Positions 9,935-18,273 of a stretch of DNA of 64,000 nucleotides are shown here, in pieces. Origin of the DNA: Sphingomonas tagetis (GTDB lineage: Bacteria; Pseudomonadota; Alphaproteobacteria; Sphingomonadales; Sphingomonadaceae). Numbering within the stretch: the first letter of the stretch is position 1; every line of letters begins with the position of its first letter. The stretch is from assembly GCF_024211275.1 (NCBI RefSeq), contig NZ_JAMLDX010000015.1:1-64000 (forward strand). The letters are read 5' to 3'. The notes beneath the pieces are model-generated. The model searched no databases, was not told where the DNA came from, and was given only the letters and a program-made list of their open reading frames with translations. A program made the translations under genes and the position numbers.

Positions 9935-10696
9935 GTGACCCAGGTCAGCCCCATGAGTGAGCATCTTGTTTTGAACGCGCGAATAACTGTTGGCCGCGAT
10001 GAAGCGGATGCCGGGATGACGCCGTTCGAGGGTGTGTACCGAAGTATCTTGCGCGCGCTTTACGAGGGACGCTACGTCCCTGGGCAGCGGTTGGCGGCAC
10101 CGGATTTGATGCGCGAGTTTGACGTTGGACGCGGCACGATCCGCGAGGTGCTTCAGCGTCTGGCATCGACGGGTGCCGTGACGATCCAGCCCCACAAGGG
10201 CGCGCAGGTCCGCAGGCTGTCCCGCACCGAAGTCACCGGCGTGCTTGAGGTCGTTGAGGTGCTGCTCGGCCTGGCGGCGCGGGGCGCCGCGACTGCCGTC
10301 GCGTCCACGGCGATCCGCGACGGCCTCGGTGCACGCTACGCCGAGATGTGTCGGATCGCGGCGGAGGTCGATTTCAATCGCTTCCTGGCGGCCAGGGAAA
10401 GCTACTACCGCTTTCTGGTCGCCGCATCCGACAATCACGAATTGCGCCGGGTATTCCCGGACATTCAGGTACAAATCATGCGGGTCCAGCTGCGATCATT
10501 TGACAGGGCCGCGGATTCAACGGTGATGGGCGATTACACTGAATTGCACGCCGCAGTTCTGTCGGGTGAGCCGACGCTGGCCGAGCAGGCTGGTCGTACT
10601 CATGTCCGAAAGACGATGGACCGGGTTTACGCGCTGCCCGATCGCGCGTTCGAACCCGATCCCGCCCCCTTGCCGAGCGGCGACGCCTACCTCTGA
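9935..10696 (+). CDS. GntR family regulator, FadR/FCD type
   Basis: A 253-residue transcription factor. The N-terminal winged helix includes LRALYEGRYVPGQRLAAPDLMREFDVGRGTIREVLQRLASTGAVTIQPHKGAQVRRL (about residues 35-95), followed by an all-helical FCD ligand-binding domain with a conserved His near the C-terminus (HVRKTMDRV). Such proteins usually repress acid or acyl-CoA catabolic operons and are released by a carboxylic acid. It lies 11 bases after the frameshifted dehydrogenase on the same strand, so it may control region 1. The start may be GTG 9935 or ATG 9953; the DNA-binding domain is unaffected. The target site is not evident. Confidence 0.88.
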   Translation: MTQVSPMSEHLVLNARITVGRDEADAGMTPFEGVYRSILRALYEGRYVPGQRLAAPDLMREFDVGRGTIREVLQRLASTGAVTIQPHKGAQVRRLSRTEVTGVLEVVEVLLGLAARGAATAVASTAIRDGLGARYAEMCRIAAEVDFNRFLAARESYYRFLVAASDNHELRRVFPDIQVQIMRVQLRSFDRAADSTVMGDYTELHAAVLSGEPTLAEQAGRTHVRKTMDRVYALPDRAFEPDPAPLPSGDAYL

Positions 10697-10731
10697 TCCG
10701 TGATGCTTCGCCGCCTGCCTGCCGACTGACC

Positions 10732-11325
10732 TCAAGGCAATCGTCGACGGGTATAGATATGGACCATATGATAATTCAGCGAGCTGCCCTTATCCGCAAA
10801 GGTCTGATGCCAAGTTGAGGGCGGTACGAGAATGATATCACCGGCTTTGACAGGGCGGCTTGTCCCGCCCTTCAGCGGCCCGGCATCGGAGAACCGGTGC
10901 CCATCGCCTCCATCGCGCCAGACGTCCGGCGTACCGCCAAGAACCGCGGTTCCACTGCCGGCCAGAATGAAATAGATCTGGGTATGATCCTGATGGAATT
11001 CCGCACCGACCTTGCCCGCGTCGAGATAAGGCCGCTGAACCAGCATCAATCGATATTCAGTGCTCGCGGCATAGATGCCGCCACGCAGGACATCGACGTT
11101 GCCGCCGAAAGCCTGTTGCAGTTTTTCGCCGGACCAGATCATGCCTGTTCCATCCTTGGCTAACGGTGCCTCAGGCGGCGGCGGTTTGGCCCCCTCGGGA
11201 TATTCGATGATCTTGGGCAATGGGGCATCGATCGGATTCGCCCCCGATTGCGCGATCGCGGGTGTCGACCCAGCTCCAGATACGATCGCGGCAAGGGGTA
11301 ATGCTGCCGATATCCAGATTTTCAT
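10732..11325 (-). CDS. Exported cupin-domain protein
   Basis: A 197-residue protein with a Sec signal peptide (MKIWISAALPLAAIVSGAGSTPAIAQS, cleavage after AIA-Q or nearby), so it acts in the periplasm or outside. The cupin core shows the metal-binding set HQDHTQIYFILAGSG and a second strand ending in VPPSTWHQTFAD. Single-domain cupins bind a divalent metal and catalyse isomerisation, oxygenation or lyase steps; the reaction here is unknown. The ATG at 11325 follows AGGAGTGAAGTG. It is the last gene of a three-gene minus-strand operon with an esterase and another cupin, opposite a TonB receptor, which suggests processing of an imported compound. Confidence 0.85.
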   Translation of the reverse strand: MKIWISAALPLAAIVSGAGSTPAIAQSGANPIDAPLPKIIEYPEGAKPPPPEAPLAKDGTGMIWSGEKLQQAFGGNVDVLRGGIYAASTEYRLMLVQRPYLDAGKVGAEFHQDHTQIYFILAGSGTAVLGGTPDVWRDGGDGHRFSDAGPLKGGTSRPVKAGDIILVPPSTWHQTFADKGSSLNYHMVHIYTRRRLP

Positions 11326-11341
11326 CGTCACTTCACTCCTT

Positions 11342-12331
11342 TTATGCGGCTCGACGGTCATGTTCGCGGACGCCCGCGGCGCGCGCCAGTGCATTGAACG
11401 AATCGCGATTGGCGGATCTAGTCACGTCAGCCTCGCCGATCAGGTGAAAACCGTGCGGCGCGCCTGCATAGACATGCAGTTCAGTGGGCACGCCGGCACA
11501 GATCAGCTTCCGCGCGTATGCAACATTCTCGACGATGAAGAGATCAATGGCACCACAGGCGATGAAAGCCGGCGGCAGGCCTGAAACGTCGGTTGCCCGT
11601 GCAGGCGCGGCGTAGGGCGATGGCGACATCGACGCGGGGTCGTCGCCCAGCAACGATTGCCACGCGAACACGTTAGCCTCCGGTGTCCACACATATTCCC
11701 CGGTACACGCCGGCGCGACACCCGGCATGCCGCTGCGGTCGTCCAGCATCGGATAGATCAGATGCTGAAAGTGGATCTGAAACTCGCCTCGATCCCTGGC
11801 GAGCAGCGCCAGCCCGGCAGCCAGTCCGCCGCCCGCGCTCGCACCGCTGACCATGACGCGGGACAAATCCGCATCCCAAGCGCCACCCTGACAATAGACC
11901 CAGCGCAGCGCCGCATAGCAATCCTCCAGTGCGCCGGGAAAGCGAGTCATCGGTGATAGCCGATAGTCGATCGAGATCACGAGCGCATCTAGCTCCCGTG
12001 CAAGGTGGAGATGCGACGCCTCGCCCATCTCTGCCGATCCCTGCAGGTAACCACCGCCATGCATGTACAGGATGACCGGGTTCAACCCGGTGCGGGCCTT
12101 GCGCCGATAGATCAGGCATCGCACCTGACGGTCCGGCTGGCTGGCGTCGATGAACACTTCGTGCTTCTCGACATCCTCAGCCGCTGGCACCGGCTTCGCC
12201 ATGAGCGCTTCGATCATCGCCGACGGGGCCGTCGCGAGCGCCGTCGAACGCGGTCTAAATTCTGCGAGTGCCGCAAGCTGCGGGTCGAGCAAATGGCCCC
12301 ATCGCGACGCCTGCGCGGCAGCCGCGGTCAC
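11342..12331 (-). CDS. Alpha/beta hydrolase, hormone-sensitive-lipase family
   Basis: A 329-residue carboxylesterase of the HSL (family IV) group. The oxyanion motif HGGG lies at residues 91-94, the nucleophile Ser165 in GASAGG, the acid in GAIDLFIVE and the catalytic His in GAPHGFH near residue 292. No signal peptide is seen, so it is likely cytoplasmic. Its GTG start overlaps the stop of the upstream cupin gene (positions 12328-12331). In this operon it could cleave an ester that enters through the divergent TonB receptor and MFS transporter; that link is inference. Confidence 0.9.
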   Translation of the reverse strand: MTAAAAQASRWGHLLDPQLAALAEFRPRSTALATAPSAMIEALMAKPVPAAEDVEKHEVFIDASQPDRQVRCLIYRRKARTGLNPVILYMHGGGYLQGSAEMGEASHLHLARELDALVISIDYRLSPMTRFPGALEDCYAALRWVYCQGGAWDADLSRVMVSGASAGGGLAAGLALLARDRGEFQIHFQHLIYPMLDDRSGMPGVAPACTGEYVWTPEANVFAWQSLLGDDPASMSPSPYAAPARATDVSGLPPAFIACGAIDLFIVENVAYARKLICAGVPTELHVYAGAPHGFHLIGEADVTRSANRDSFNALARAAGVREHDRRAA

Positions 12332-12837
12332 TCAGCCGCCCCTTCCCCGCGCTGCTGCACGGCCGAATCCGCCATCGCCGCATACGCTTCGCGAGTCGAA
12401 CGCTCGTCGACGCGTGAGCCGTCGGATCCACGCGCCGCCTGACCGAGCGCAAGCTGATGCTCCGCCGTGTAGAGATAGTCGGTTCGGATGGGTGCAAAGA
12501 ACTCCATCAAACGGACTTTCTGGCCACCGGATGGTCGACCGCCGTGCGACACGTTAGCGGGAATATAAATGAAATGATCGCGATCGAGGTGATGCCATTT
12601 GCCATCGACCAGAAAGTCCACCGCGCCGTCGATCACGTACAGAAACATGTCGAATGGGTGCGAATGACACAGCGGATTGCCGTCCCCATCGAGCGCGTCG
12701 CCGAATGCATCCGGCTCCAGCCACAGGAAACTCATATTGGCCGAATCCATCACCAACCCGGTGCGGTGGTACCGGTTGCCGAACCGCGTTTCGCGAGGAA
12801 GGTCCGAAATAGATCCGCTATAAACCTGACTTGGCAT
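12328..12837 (-). CDS. Cupin-domain protein
   Basis: A 169-residue cytoplasmic cupin. Metal-binding residues are in CHSHPFDMFLYVIDGAVDF (HxH with a downstream acidic position) and the second motif in YIPANVSHGGRP. Proteins of this type are annotated as cupin or acetate-kinase-like and often act as isomerases or dioxygenases in aromatic pathways; no specific reaction can be assigned. The ATG at 12837 follows GGAGAG. It is the first gene of the minus-strand operon, and its stop overlaps the esterase start. Its promoter region, shared with the divergent TonB receptor, contains the palindrome at 12976-12993. Confidence 0.82.
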   Translation of the reverse strand: MPSQVYSGSISDLPRETRFGNRYHRTGLVMDSANMSFLWLEPDAFGDALDGDGNPLCHSHPFDMFLYVIDGAVDFLVDGKWHHLDRDHFIYIPANVSHGGRPSGGQKVRLMEFFAPIRTDYLYTAEHQLALGQAARGSDGSRVDERSTREAYAAMADSAVQQRGEGAAE

Positions 12838-12975
12838 CCATCGCTCTCCACATGTAACGACCCGCCCGTATCGCCTCGGGCAAACCCGCCGCAGATGCTG
12901 CGCAGCTATCTTCCGAGCTGCATCCTGCACTGCGGTCTCAAACGCTCAATAGACAGGATTGACAGCGATTGAAAG

Positions 12976-12993
12976 ACGTATGTAGATATACGT
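12976..12993. promoter_or_regulatory. Operator-like palindrome, ACGTAT-N6-ATACGT
   Basis: Perfect 6-bp arms separated by 6 bases, in the 283-bp region between the divergent cupin operon and TonB receptor gene. The same ACGTRT-N6-ATACGT pattern sits inside the large palindrome at 21722-21761 before the oxidoreductase gene. A shared GntR (HutC-type) regulator encoded at 16.6 or 17.6 kb is a reasonable candidate. Confidence 0.55.
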
Positions 12994-13120
12994 TTATCAG
13001 TTATCGGCGACGCAGTCCGAACCGATGCTGAACGGTCGAGATGCATTCAGGAACCGACCTGCGGTCCGACCAACCATGAAAGATGGGGCACATGCTCCAC
13101 GTCATTTCGGAGGAGGGGAT

Positions 13121-15343
13121 ATGTTGCACGATAGTTCGAGCCGCCGCACGTGGCGCGTCGTTTGGATGGTGCGCACGGGGGCCTTGGCGTGCGCCATGGC
13201 ATGCCATGCGCAAGCATTTGCGCAAACGGCGGCCGATGAAAAGCCGGTTGCACAGGACGATGCCGATCGCCTCAACGATATCGTCGTGACTGCCAATCGG
13301 CGTGAGGAAAACCTGCAGAAAGTCCCGATCACAGTCACCGCCTTGCCCGCTGAAGATCTCCAGAATGCGGTGATCACCTCGGCGATCGATCTGCAGCAGT
13401 TGGTGCCTGGCCTCACGATGGACCAGAAGCTCGTGAACCCCGCCCCGTTCATCCGCGGCCTCGGAACCGCCACCGCGCAGATCGGACTTGAATCGGAAGT
13501 GGCGACCTATATCGACGATGTATATCAACCCACGCCGGTCGGGAGCAGCTTCCTGCTGAACAGCATCAGTCGGATCGAAGTGCTGAAGGGGCCACAAGGT
13601 ACACTGTTCGGTCGCAATTCCAGTGGTGGCGTCATCGCCGTTCACACGCGCGATCCCAGGTTCACCGGCCCCGCGGTCGACGCCGACTTCGGTATCGGCA
13701 GCTATGAAACCGGGACGACCCATGGCTATATCAACCTGCCGTTTTCCGATTCCGTGGCGCTGAACGTCGCCGGATATTACAGCATCCAGAACGATGGCTG
13801 GGGCCGTAACCTTTTCGACGGCTCCGAATTCCGCAAGGGGTGGGAAAGCAGCCTGCGCGCGAAATTGCGCTTTCAACCGACCGAGGACCTCGAGATAATC
13901 TTTGCTGGCTGGTACAGCAGCTTCTTCCGGACGAATGCAGCGACGACCATGGTGCCGGGCGCCGTCGTCCGCATTCCGGGCGTGACCCCGTCAACCTATG
14001 TGTGCACGAATTGCGGCACCTACGATATCAACACCAATGATCCCTATGGAACGCGGGGCCGCGCGACTGGCGGCTCGGCGAAACTGACCTATCAATTGCC
14101 ATGGGCAACGCTCATCAACATCGCGTCGTATCAGACATCGCGAACCAACTATTTCCAGGACATCGATATGACGCCGGTCAACCGGCAATTTTTCGATTCG
14201 ATGCAACCCGATCGCACCTTTACGAACGAAATCCGCCTGGCGTCGCCGAGCGGGTCGGCGATTGCGTGGCAGTTGGGCCTCTATTATCTGGATGAGCGCA
14301 GCCAGTTTCGTCAGACGCAAACCGGGCCGGCCGTGCCCGCGGGATCCGTCATCAGCAGCCGCATCAAGACGCGATCGATCGCGCCCTTTGCGCAGGTCAC
14401 CATCCCGCTCGGCGAGAAGACGCGTGTGACCGGGGGCCTGCGCTACACTGCGGACCGACGCGAGATCGAAGGCTTTACAGGTCCGCTGAACGGCGCGCCG
14501 ACGACCGTCGTGAACCCGAAACGCGCCAGCTATGGCGAGATCACCTACAAAGCTTCGATCGATCATGACTTCGCGCCGGATGTGCTCGGATTCCTGTCCT
14601 ATTCGCGGGGGTTCAAGTCCGGCGTGTTCAGCGTAGCAGCGCCCGCGGCATCAGCGCTGACCCCCGAGAATGTCGACTCATACGAGGCCGGCCTCAAGAC
14701 GCGCTTCTTCGATCGCCGTGTTCAGCTCAATGCCTCGCTTTTTTATTACAACGTCACGGACCTTCAGCTTCGCGCATTCCTGCCAAATTCCGTTATCACG
14801 ACCTTCACCAATGCAGGCGATGCCCGGGGCTGGGGCATTGATGTCGATATGCAGGTGGCGATCGGCGGAGGCTTCAAGATCAGCGGCGGCGCAGAATATC
14901 TCGATGCGAAGTTCACACGCAATCCGCTCTGTCCGACGGTGACCGTAAACCCGCCCAGCGTAGGCGGCACGACAAGCGCGGTGCGCAATTGCGCTGGCAA
15001 TCGTCTGCCGATGTCATCCGCCTTCACGCCCAATGCAACCTTGGCGTATAATGGTGACTTGAAGGACGGCAGCAGCGTCGATGCTTCGGTCAGCTTGTCA
15101 TACAAGTCTAAATTCTTTTTCGAACAGGACAACTTTTTTTCGCAACCGGGCTATGCGCTGGCGAACGCGCAGATCGTATGGAATGCACCTGAGGATCGCT
15201 GGTCGCTCGCCTTCTGGGCAAAGAACCTTTTCGACAAGCGCTATCTGGTCGAAGCGCTGGCAATTCCCGCGACACCCATCCAGACGCCTGGCGCGCCGCG
15301 TACCTTCGGGGTTCGGCTCGGGTTCAAGTTCGGGGCGAACTGA
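13121..15343 (+). CDS. TonB-dependent outer-membrane receptor
   Basis: A 740-residue outer-membrane transporter. An N-terminal signal peptide ends at ACHAQAFAQ. A TonB box-like segment (DIVVTANRREENLQKVPITVTA) precedes the plug domain (IRGLG, then IEVLKGPQGTLFGRNSSGGVI). A 22-strand beta-barrel follows and ends with the typical C-terminal strand LFDKRY...TFGVRLGFKF. The ATG at 13121 follows a strong AGGAGGGG; upstream in-frame ATGs lack a signal-peptide fit. The family in sphingomonads imports aromatic or terpenoid compounds and oligosaccharides as well as siderophores. Overlap of one base with the MFS gene (TGATG) suggests a two-step uptake route through both membranes. Confidence 0.93.
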   Translation: MLHDSSSRRTWRVVWMVRTGALACAMACHAQAFAQTAADEKPVAQDDADRLNDIVVTANRREENLQKVPITVTALPAEDLQNAVITSAIDLQQLVPGLTMDQKLVNPAPFIRGLGTATAQIGLESEVATYIDDVYQPTPVGSSFLLNSISRIEVLKGPQGTLFGRNSSGGVIAVHTRDPRFTGPAVDADFGIGSYETGTTHGYINLPFSDSVALNVAGYYSIQNDGWGRNLFDGSEFRKGWESSLRAKLRFQPTEDLEIIFAGWYSSFFRTNAATTMVPGAVVRIPGVTPSTYVCTNCGTYDINTNDPYGTRGRATGGSAKLTYQLPWATLINIASYQTSRTNYFQDIDMTPVNRQFFDSMQPDRTFTNEIRLASPSGSAIAWQLGLYYLDERSQFRQTQTGPAVPAGSVISSRIKTRSIAPFAQVTIPLGEKTRVTGGLRYTADRREIEGFTGPLNGAPTTVVNPKRASYGEITYKASIDHDFAPDVLGFLSYSRGFKSGVFSVAAPAASALTPENVDSYEAGLKTRFFDRRVQLNASLFYYNVTDLQLRAFLPNSVITTFTNAGDARGWGIDVDMQVAIGGGFKISGGAEYLDAKFTRNPLCPTVTVNPPSVGGTTSAVRNCAGNRLPMSSAFTPNATLAYNGDLKDGSSVDASVSLSYKSKFFFEQDNFFSQPGYALANAQIVWNAPEDRWSLAFWAKNLFDKRYLVEALAIPATPIQTPGAPRTFGVRLGFKFGAN

Positions 15344-16626
15344 TGGCTGATCGGGCCGATCCTGCAAATGGCGGCGACCATGGATCAGGCTATGTCATCG
15401 TCGTCATCGCCATCCTGGCGATGGCGACGGTGCTCAATTATTATGATCGCAATCTGATCGGCATCCTTGTTCAGGGCATCAAGCTGGAACTGGGGCTGAG
15501 CGATGGCCAGATCGGGCTGCTGAGCGGTCTGGCCTTTGCGCTTGTGTACAGTGTGGTGGGCATTCCGATCGCCTTCTACGCCGACCGATCCCGCCGCGTT
15601 AGCGTGCTCGGAGTCAGTCTCCTTTTCTGGTCGATCGCGACGGCGCTTTGCGGCGCAGCAACCAGCTTCGCGACGCTATATGCGGCACGGCTCGCCGTGG
15701 GCGTGGGCGAAGCGGGAGGGTCGCCAACGATCCATGCTTTGACTTCGGCATATGCCAAGCCCCAGTGGCGCGCCCGCGCCATGGCGGCGATCGCGGTCGC
15801 AAGCGGCCTGGGCATTTCGCTCGCCGCCGCTGTGGGCGGCTATGTCGCGGAGCATTGCGGGTGGCGCGCCGCCTTCGTCGTTGCGGCGATCCCGGGCATT
15901 GGAGTCGGCGCGCTGGTGCTGCTCGTCATACGCGAACCGGTCGTTCCCGGGCTATCGGCAACGTCCGACATGGCTTCGATGCGACACGACCTTGCGGCGT
16001 TATGGCGCGTGCCGGCCTTTCGCCTGTTGTGCATCGGGTATGCGACGGTATCTGTTGCGGTCTATGCGACCCTCGCCTGGACGCCCGCATTTCTGATGCG
16101 GGCATTCGCGCTCTCACCCGGCCAAGTCGGTGCCGCCTATGGCACGATCAGCGCGCTTGGCTATGTCGCAGGTGGGCTGGGCGGCGGCGTGCTTTCCGAT
16201 CTATTGGCCCGCAGGGATGCGCGTTGGCCGCTCTGGCTGTTGACGGCGACTTTCGTCGCCGCAATTCCATCATCCTTTCTGCTGTATGGCGCGCGCGATC
16301 TCACCATGGCGCTGATGATGCTGGCGTTGCATATGGTTCTGTCGCTGCTGTGGGCAGCCCCGATGCATAGCATGGTGCAGAACCTCGCAGGCGACCGATT
16401 GCGCGCGCTTGCCGCATCGCTGGCTGGCGCGCTCAGCGTGTTGGTCGGCTTTGGATTGGGGCCGTATCTTGCGGGCTTGCTGAGTGACCATCTGACGCCG
16501 GCTCACGGCGCGCGCGCACTCGGCCTTGCAATGATTGCCATGTCCGTTTTCTATGCGGCGGGCGCGGCCTTCATCTTCCGGGCCGCACATCACCTGGAGG
16601 CGAAGCCGAAATCGACCGACCGCTGA
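15343..16626 (+). CDS. MFS transporter, spinster-like
   Basis: A 427-residue inner-membrane protein with about 12 hydrophobic helices. The first helix is followed by NYYDRNLIGILVQGIKLELGLSDGQIGLLSG, and the loop 2-3 motif appears as FYADRSRRVSVLG. Both are typical of the spinster-like branch that in sphingomonads accompanies TonB receptors. The substrate is unknown; an organic acid or aromatic compound is likely from context. It starts inside the stop of the receptor gene and ends 7 bases before the convergent GntR gene, so the pair is a compact transport operon. Confidence 0.9.
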   Translation: MADRADPANGGDHGSGYVIVVIAILAMATVLNYYDRNLIGILVQGIKLELGLSDGQIGLLSGLAFALVYSVVGIPIAFYADRSRRVSVLGVSLLFWSIATALCGAATSFATLYAARLAVGVGEAGGSPTIHALTSAYAKPQWRARAMAAIAVASGLGISLAAAVGGYVAEHCGWRAAFVVAAIPGIGVGALVLLVIREPVVPGLSATSDMASMRHDLAALWRVPAFRLLCIGYATVSVAVYATLAWTPAFLMRAFALSPGQVGAAYGTISALGYVAGGLGGGVLSDLLARRDARWPLWLLTATFVAAIPSSFLLYGARDLTMALMMLALHMVLSLLWAAPMHSMVQNLAGDRLRALAASLAGALSVLVGFGLGPYLAGLLSDHLTPAHGARALGLAMIAMSVFYAAGAAFIFRAAHHLEAKPKSTDR

Positions 16627-16633
16627 TCGGCAT

Positions 16634-17353
16634 TTAATCGTCATGTGGCATGTCGAAGCGGAACACGAACGAATCACCGTGAAAATACAGATTGAATGCG
16701 CCGATCGCACGGCCATGCGCATCATAGGTCACGGAATTTAGCGAGAGCACCGATGCAAGCGGATCGATGCCCAGATGCTGCGCACAATCCGATGAAGCAC
16801 CCGTGGCCATCACGTCGAAATGGGACCGCGTGCTGCGAAGTCCGCACTGCTCATCGAGGATCCGGTAAAGCGGGAAGCGACGCAGAAGCGGCGTCGTTAC
16901 CGCGGCCGCATACTCCTTATCGAAATAGAGCGTACCGTATACCCATGGGCGGCCGTCCTGGAAGGCCAGTCGCTTTACGAAAGCGAGCTCGACCTGATTG
17001 CTGAAAACCGTCTGTAGCGACGGTGGCGTGGACACGATGCCGCGCTCCAATACTTGCGCCCGCTTTTCGAACTCCGCGGTAAACAATTGCTGGATTGGCG
17101 TGACGACCTGCTGACGACCGCGTGCAGCTTCGCTCACGAACGTACCGCGACCGCGTTGCCGGACGATCAACTCTTCTTCCTCCAGCACGCGCAACGCCTG
17201 CCGGACCGGAATGACGCTCACGCCGAATTGCCTTGCCAGCTCGAGTTCCGGCTGAACCGAATCGCCTGGGCCGCGCCCGCCGCTCAGGATTTCCGACCGC
17301 AGCAGCGCGGCAATCTGATGCCAAAGCGGGAGTCTCTTGGAAAATCGTTGCAT
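16634..17353 (-). CDS. GntR family regulator, HutC/UTRA type
   Basis: A 239-residue regulator with an N-terminal winged helix (LPLWHQIAALLRSEILSGG ... QPELELARQFGVSVIPVRQALRVLEEEELIVRQRGRGTFV, residues 8-72) and a C-terminal UTRA ligand-binding domain (SLNSVTYDAHGRAIGAFNLYFHGDSFVF). It is paralogous along its whole length to the divergent neighbour at 17560. HutC-type members usually bind short palindromes and respond to a small-molecule effector. The gene converges on the MFS gene with 7 bases between stops. Palindromes at 12976 and 21722 are candidate targets for one or both paralogues. Confidence 0.9.
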   Translation of the reverse strand: MQRFSKRLPLWHQIAALLRSEILSGGRGPGDSVQPELELARQFGVSVIPVRQALRVLEEEELIVRQRGRGTFVSEAARGRQQVVTPIQQLFTAEFEKRAQVLERGIVSTPPSLQTVFSNQVELAFVKRLAFQDGRPWVYGTLYFDKEYAAAVTTPLLRRFPLYRILDEQCGLRSTRSHFDVMATGASSDCAQHLGIDPLASVLSLNSVTYDAHGRAIGAFNLYFHGDSFVFRFDMPHDD

Positions 17354-17559
17354 TATGCACCCCTTGCCGACCCATGTGCCACATCATCGGCCATCGCCAA
17401 AGTGCGACGCACACTAAACCCGGTTCCCGGCGCGAGGAGAAGGATCGGTCACGGTGCAGTCGAGACAGCCAGCAACCAATGACGCCGCAGTTTGACCCAA
17501 GCCATCACGGCGCGCACAGTCCGCGCGATCATGCACAAAACCACGGCCTGCCCGACCCG

Positions 17560-18273
17560 ATGACCCGATTTTCCGGAAATCTGCCGATCTGGTATCAGCT
17601 GGCACAGGCGTTGCGAGCGGACATCACGAGCTCACGTCTGCGTCCAGGCCAACGTATCATGCCGGAATTGGCGCTCGCCGAGCAGCATGGCATCAGCGTG
17701 ATGCCGGTTCGACAGGCATTGCGCGCGTTGGAAGCAGAGGGTCTGATCGTCCGCCGACGGGGAAGCGGCACCTATGTCAGCGAAACATTACCGTTGAGCG
17801 TCGCGGGCGCAACGTCGCTCGAGGCGCTTTACTCGCGCGAATTCGCCACGCCCGCATCCATCCTCGAACGCGGCAATACGGCTGTGCCGCCGATGCTCGC
17901 CAAGCATTTTCCGGGCATGGAAACGCTGTCATTCATACGCAGGCTCGCCTTTCGCGGCGAGACGCCCTGGTCCTATGGGACACTGTACGTCCCGGCGCGG
18001 TTTGCTGCCCAGCTGACGACCGATCTTTTGACCCGGTATCCGATCTATCGCTTGCTGGCCGAGCGATGCGGCGCCGAAATTGCGCGGTCGCATTTCGAGG
18101 TCAAGGCGGCACCCGCCGGAAGCGAGGTCGCGCATTATTTGGCGATCGAGCCGGTTTCACCCGCACTGGCGCTGATGTGCGTGACATTCGACAAGCAAGG
18201 CAAAGCGGTCGGTGCGTTCGATATGCATTTCCCCGCCGATCCCTTTTTCTTCAGCTTTGAGACCCCGCACTGA
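17560..18273 (+). CDS. GntR family regulator, HutC/UTRA type (paralogue)
   Basis: A 237-residue regulator with the same layout as the protein at 16634-17353: LPIWYQLAQALRADITSSRLRPGQRIMPELALAEQHGISVMPVRQALRALEAEGLIVRRRGSGTYV, then a UTRA domain. I chose the ATG at 17560 because MTRFSGNLPIWYQ aligns with the paralogue's N-terminus; ATG 17479 in the same frame would add 27 residues without similarity. The two genes are divergent and look like a duplication followed by inversion. The 3' end overlaps the convergent oxidoreductase gene by 23 bases (18251-18273), so the transcripts are antisense to each other there. Confidence 0.88.
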   Translation: MTRFSGNLPIWYQLAQALRADITSSRLRPGQRIMPELALAEQHGISVMPVRQALRALEAEGLIVRRRGSGTYVSETLPLSVAGATSLEALYSREFATPASILERGNTAVPPMLAKHFPGMETLSFIRRLAFRGETPWSYGTLYVPARFAAQLTTDLLTRYPIYRLLAERCGAEIARSHFEVKAAPAGSEVAHYLAIEPVSPALALMCVTFDKQGKAVGAFDMHFPADPFFFSFETPH

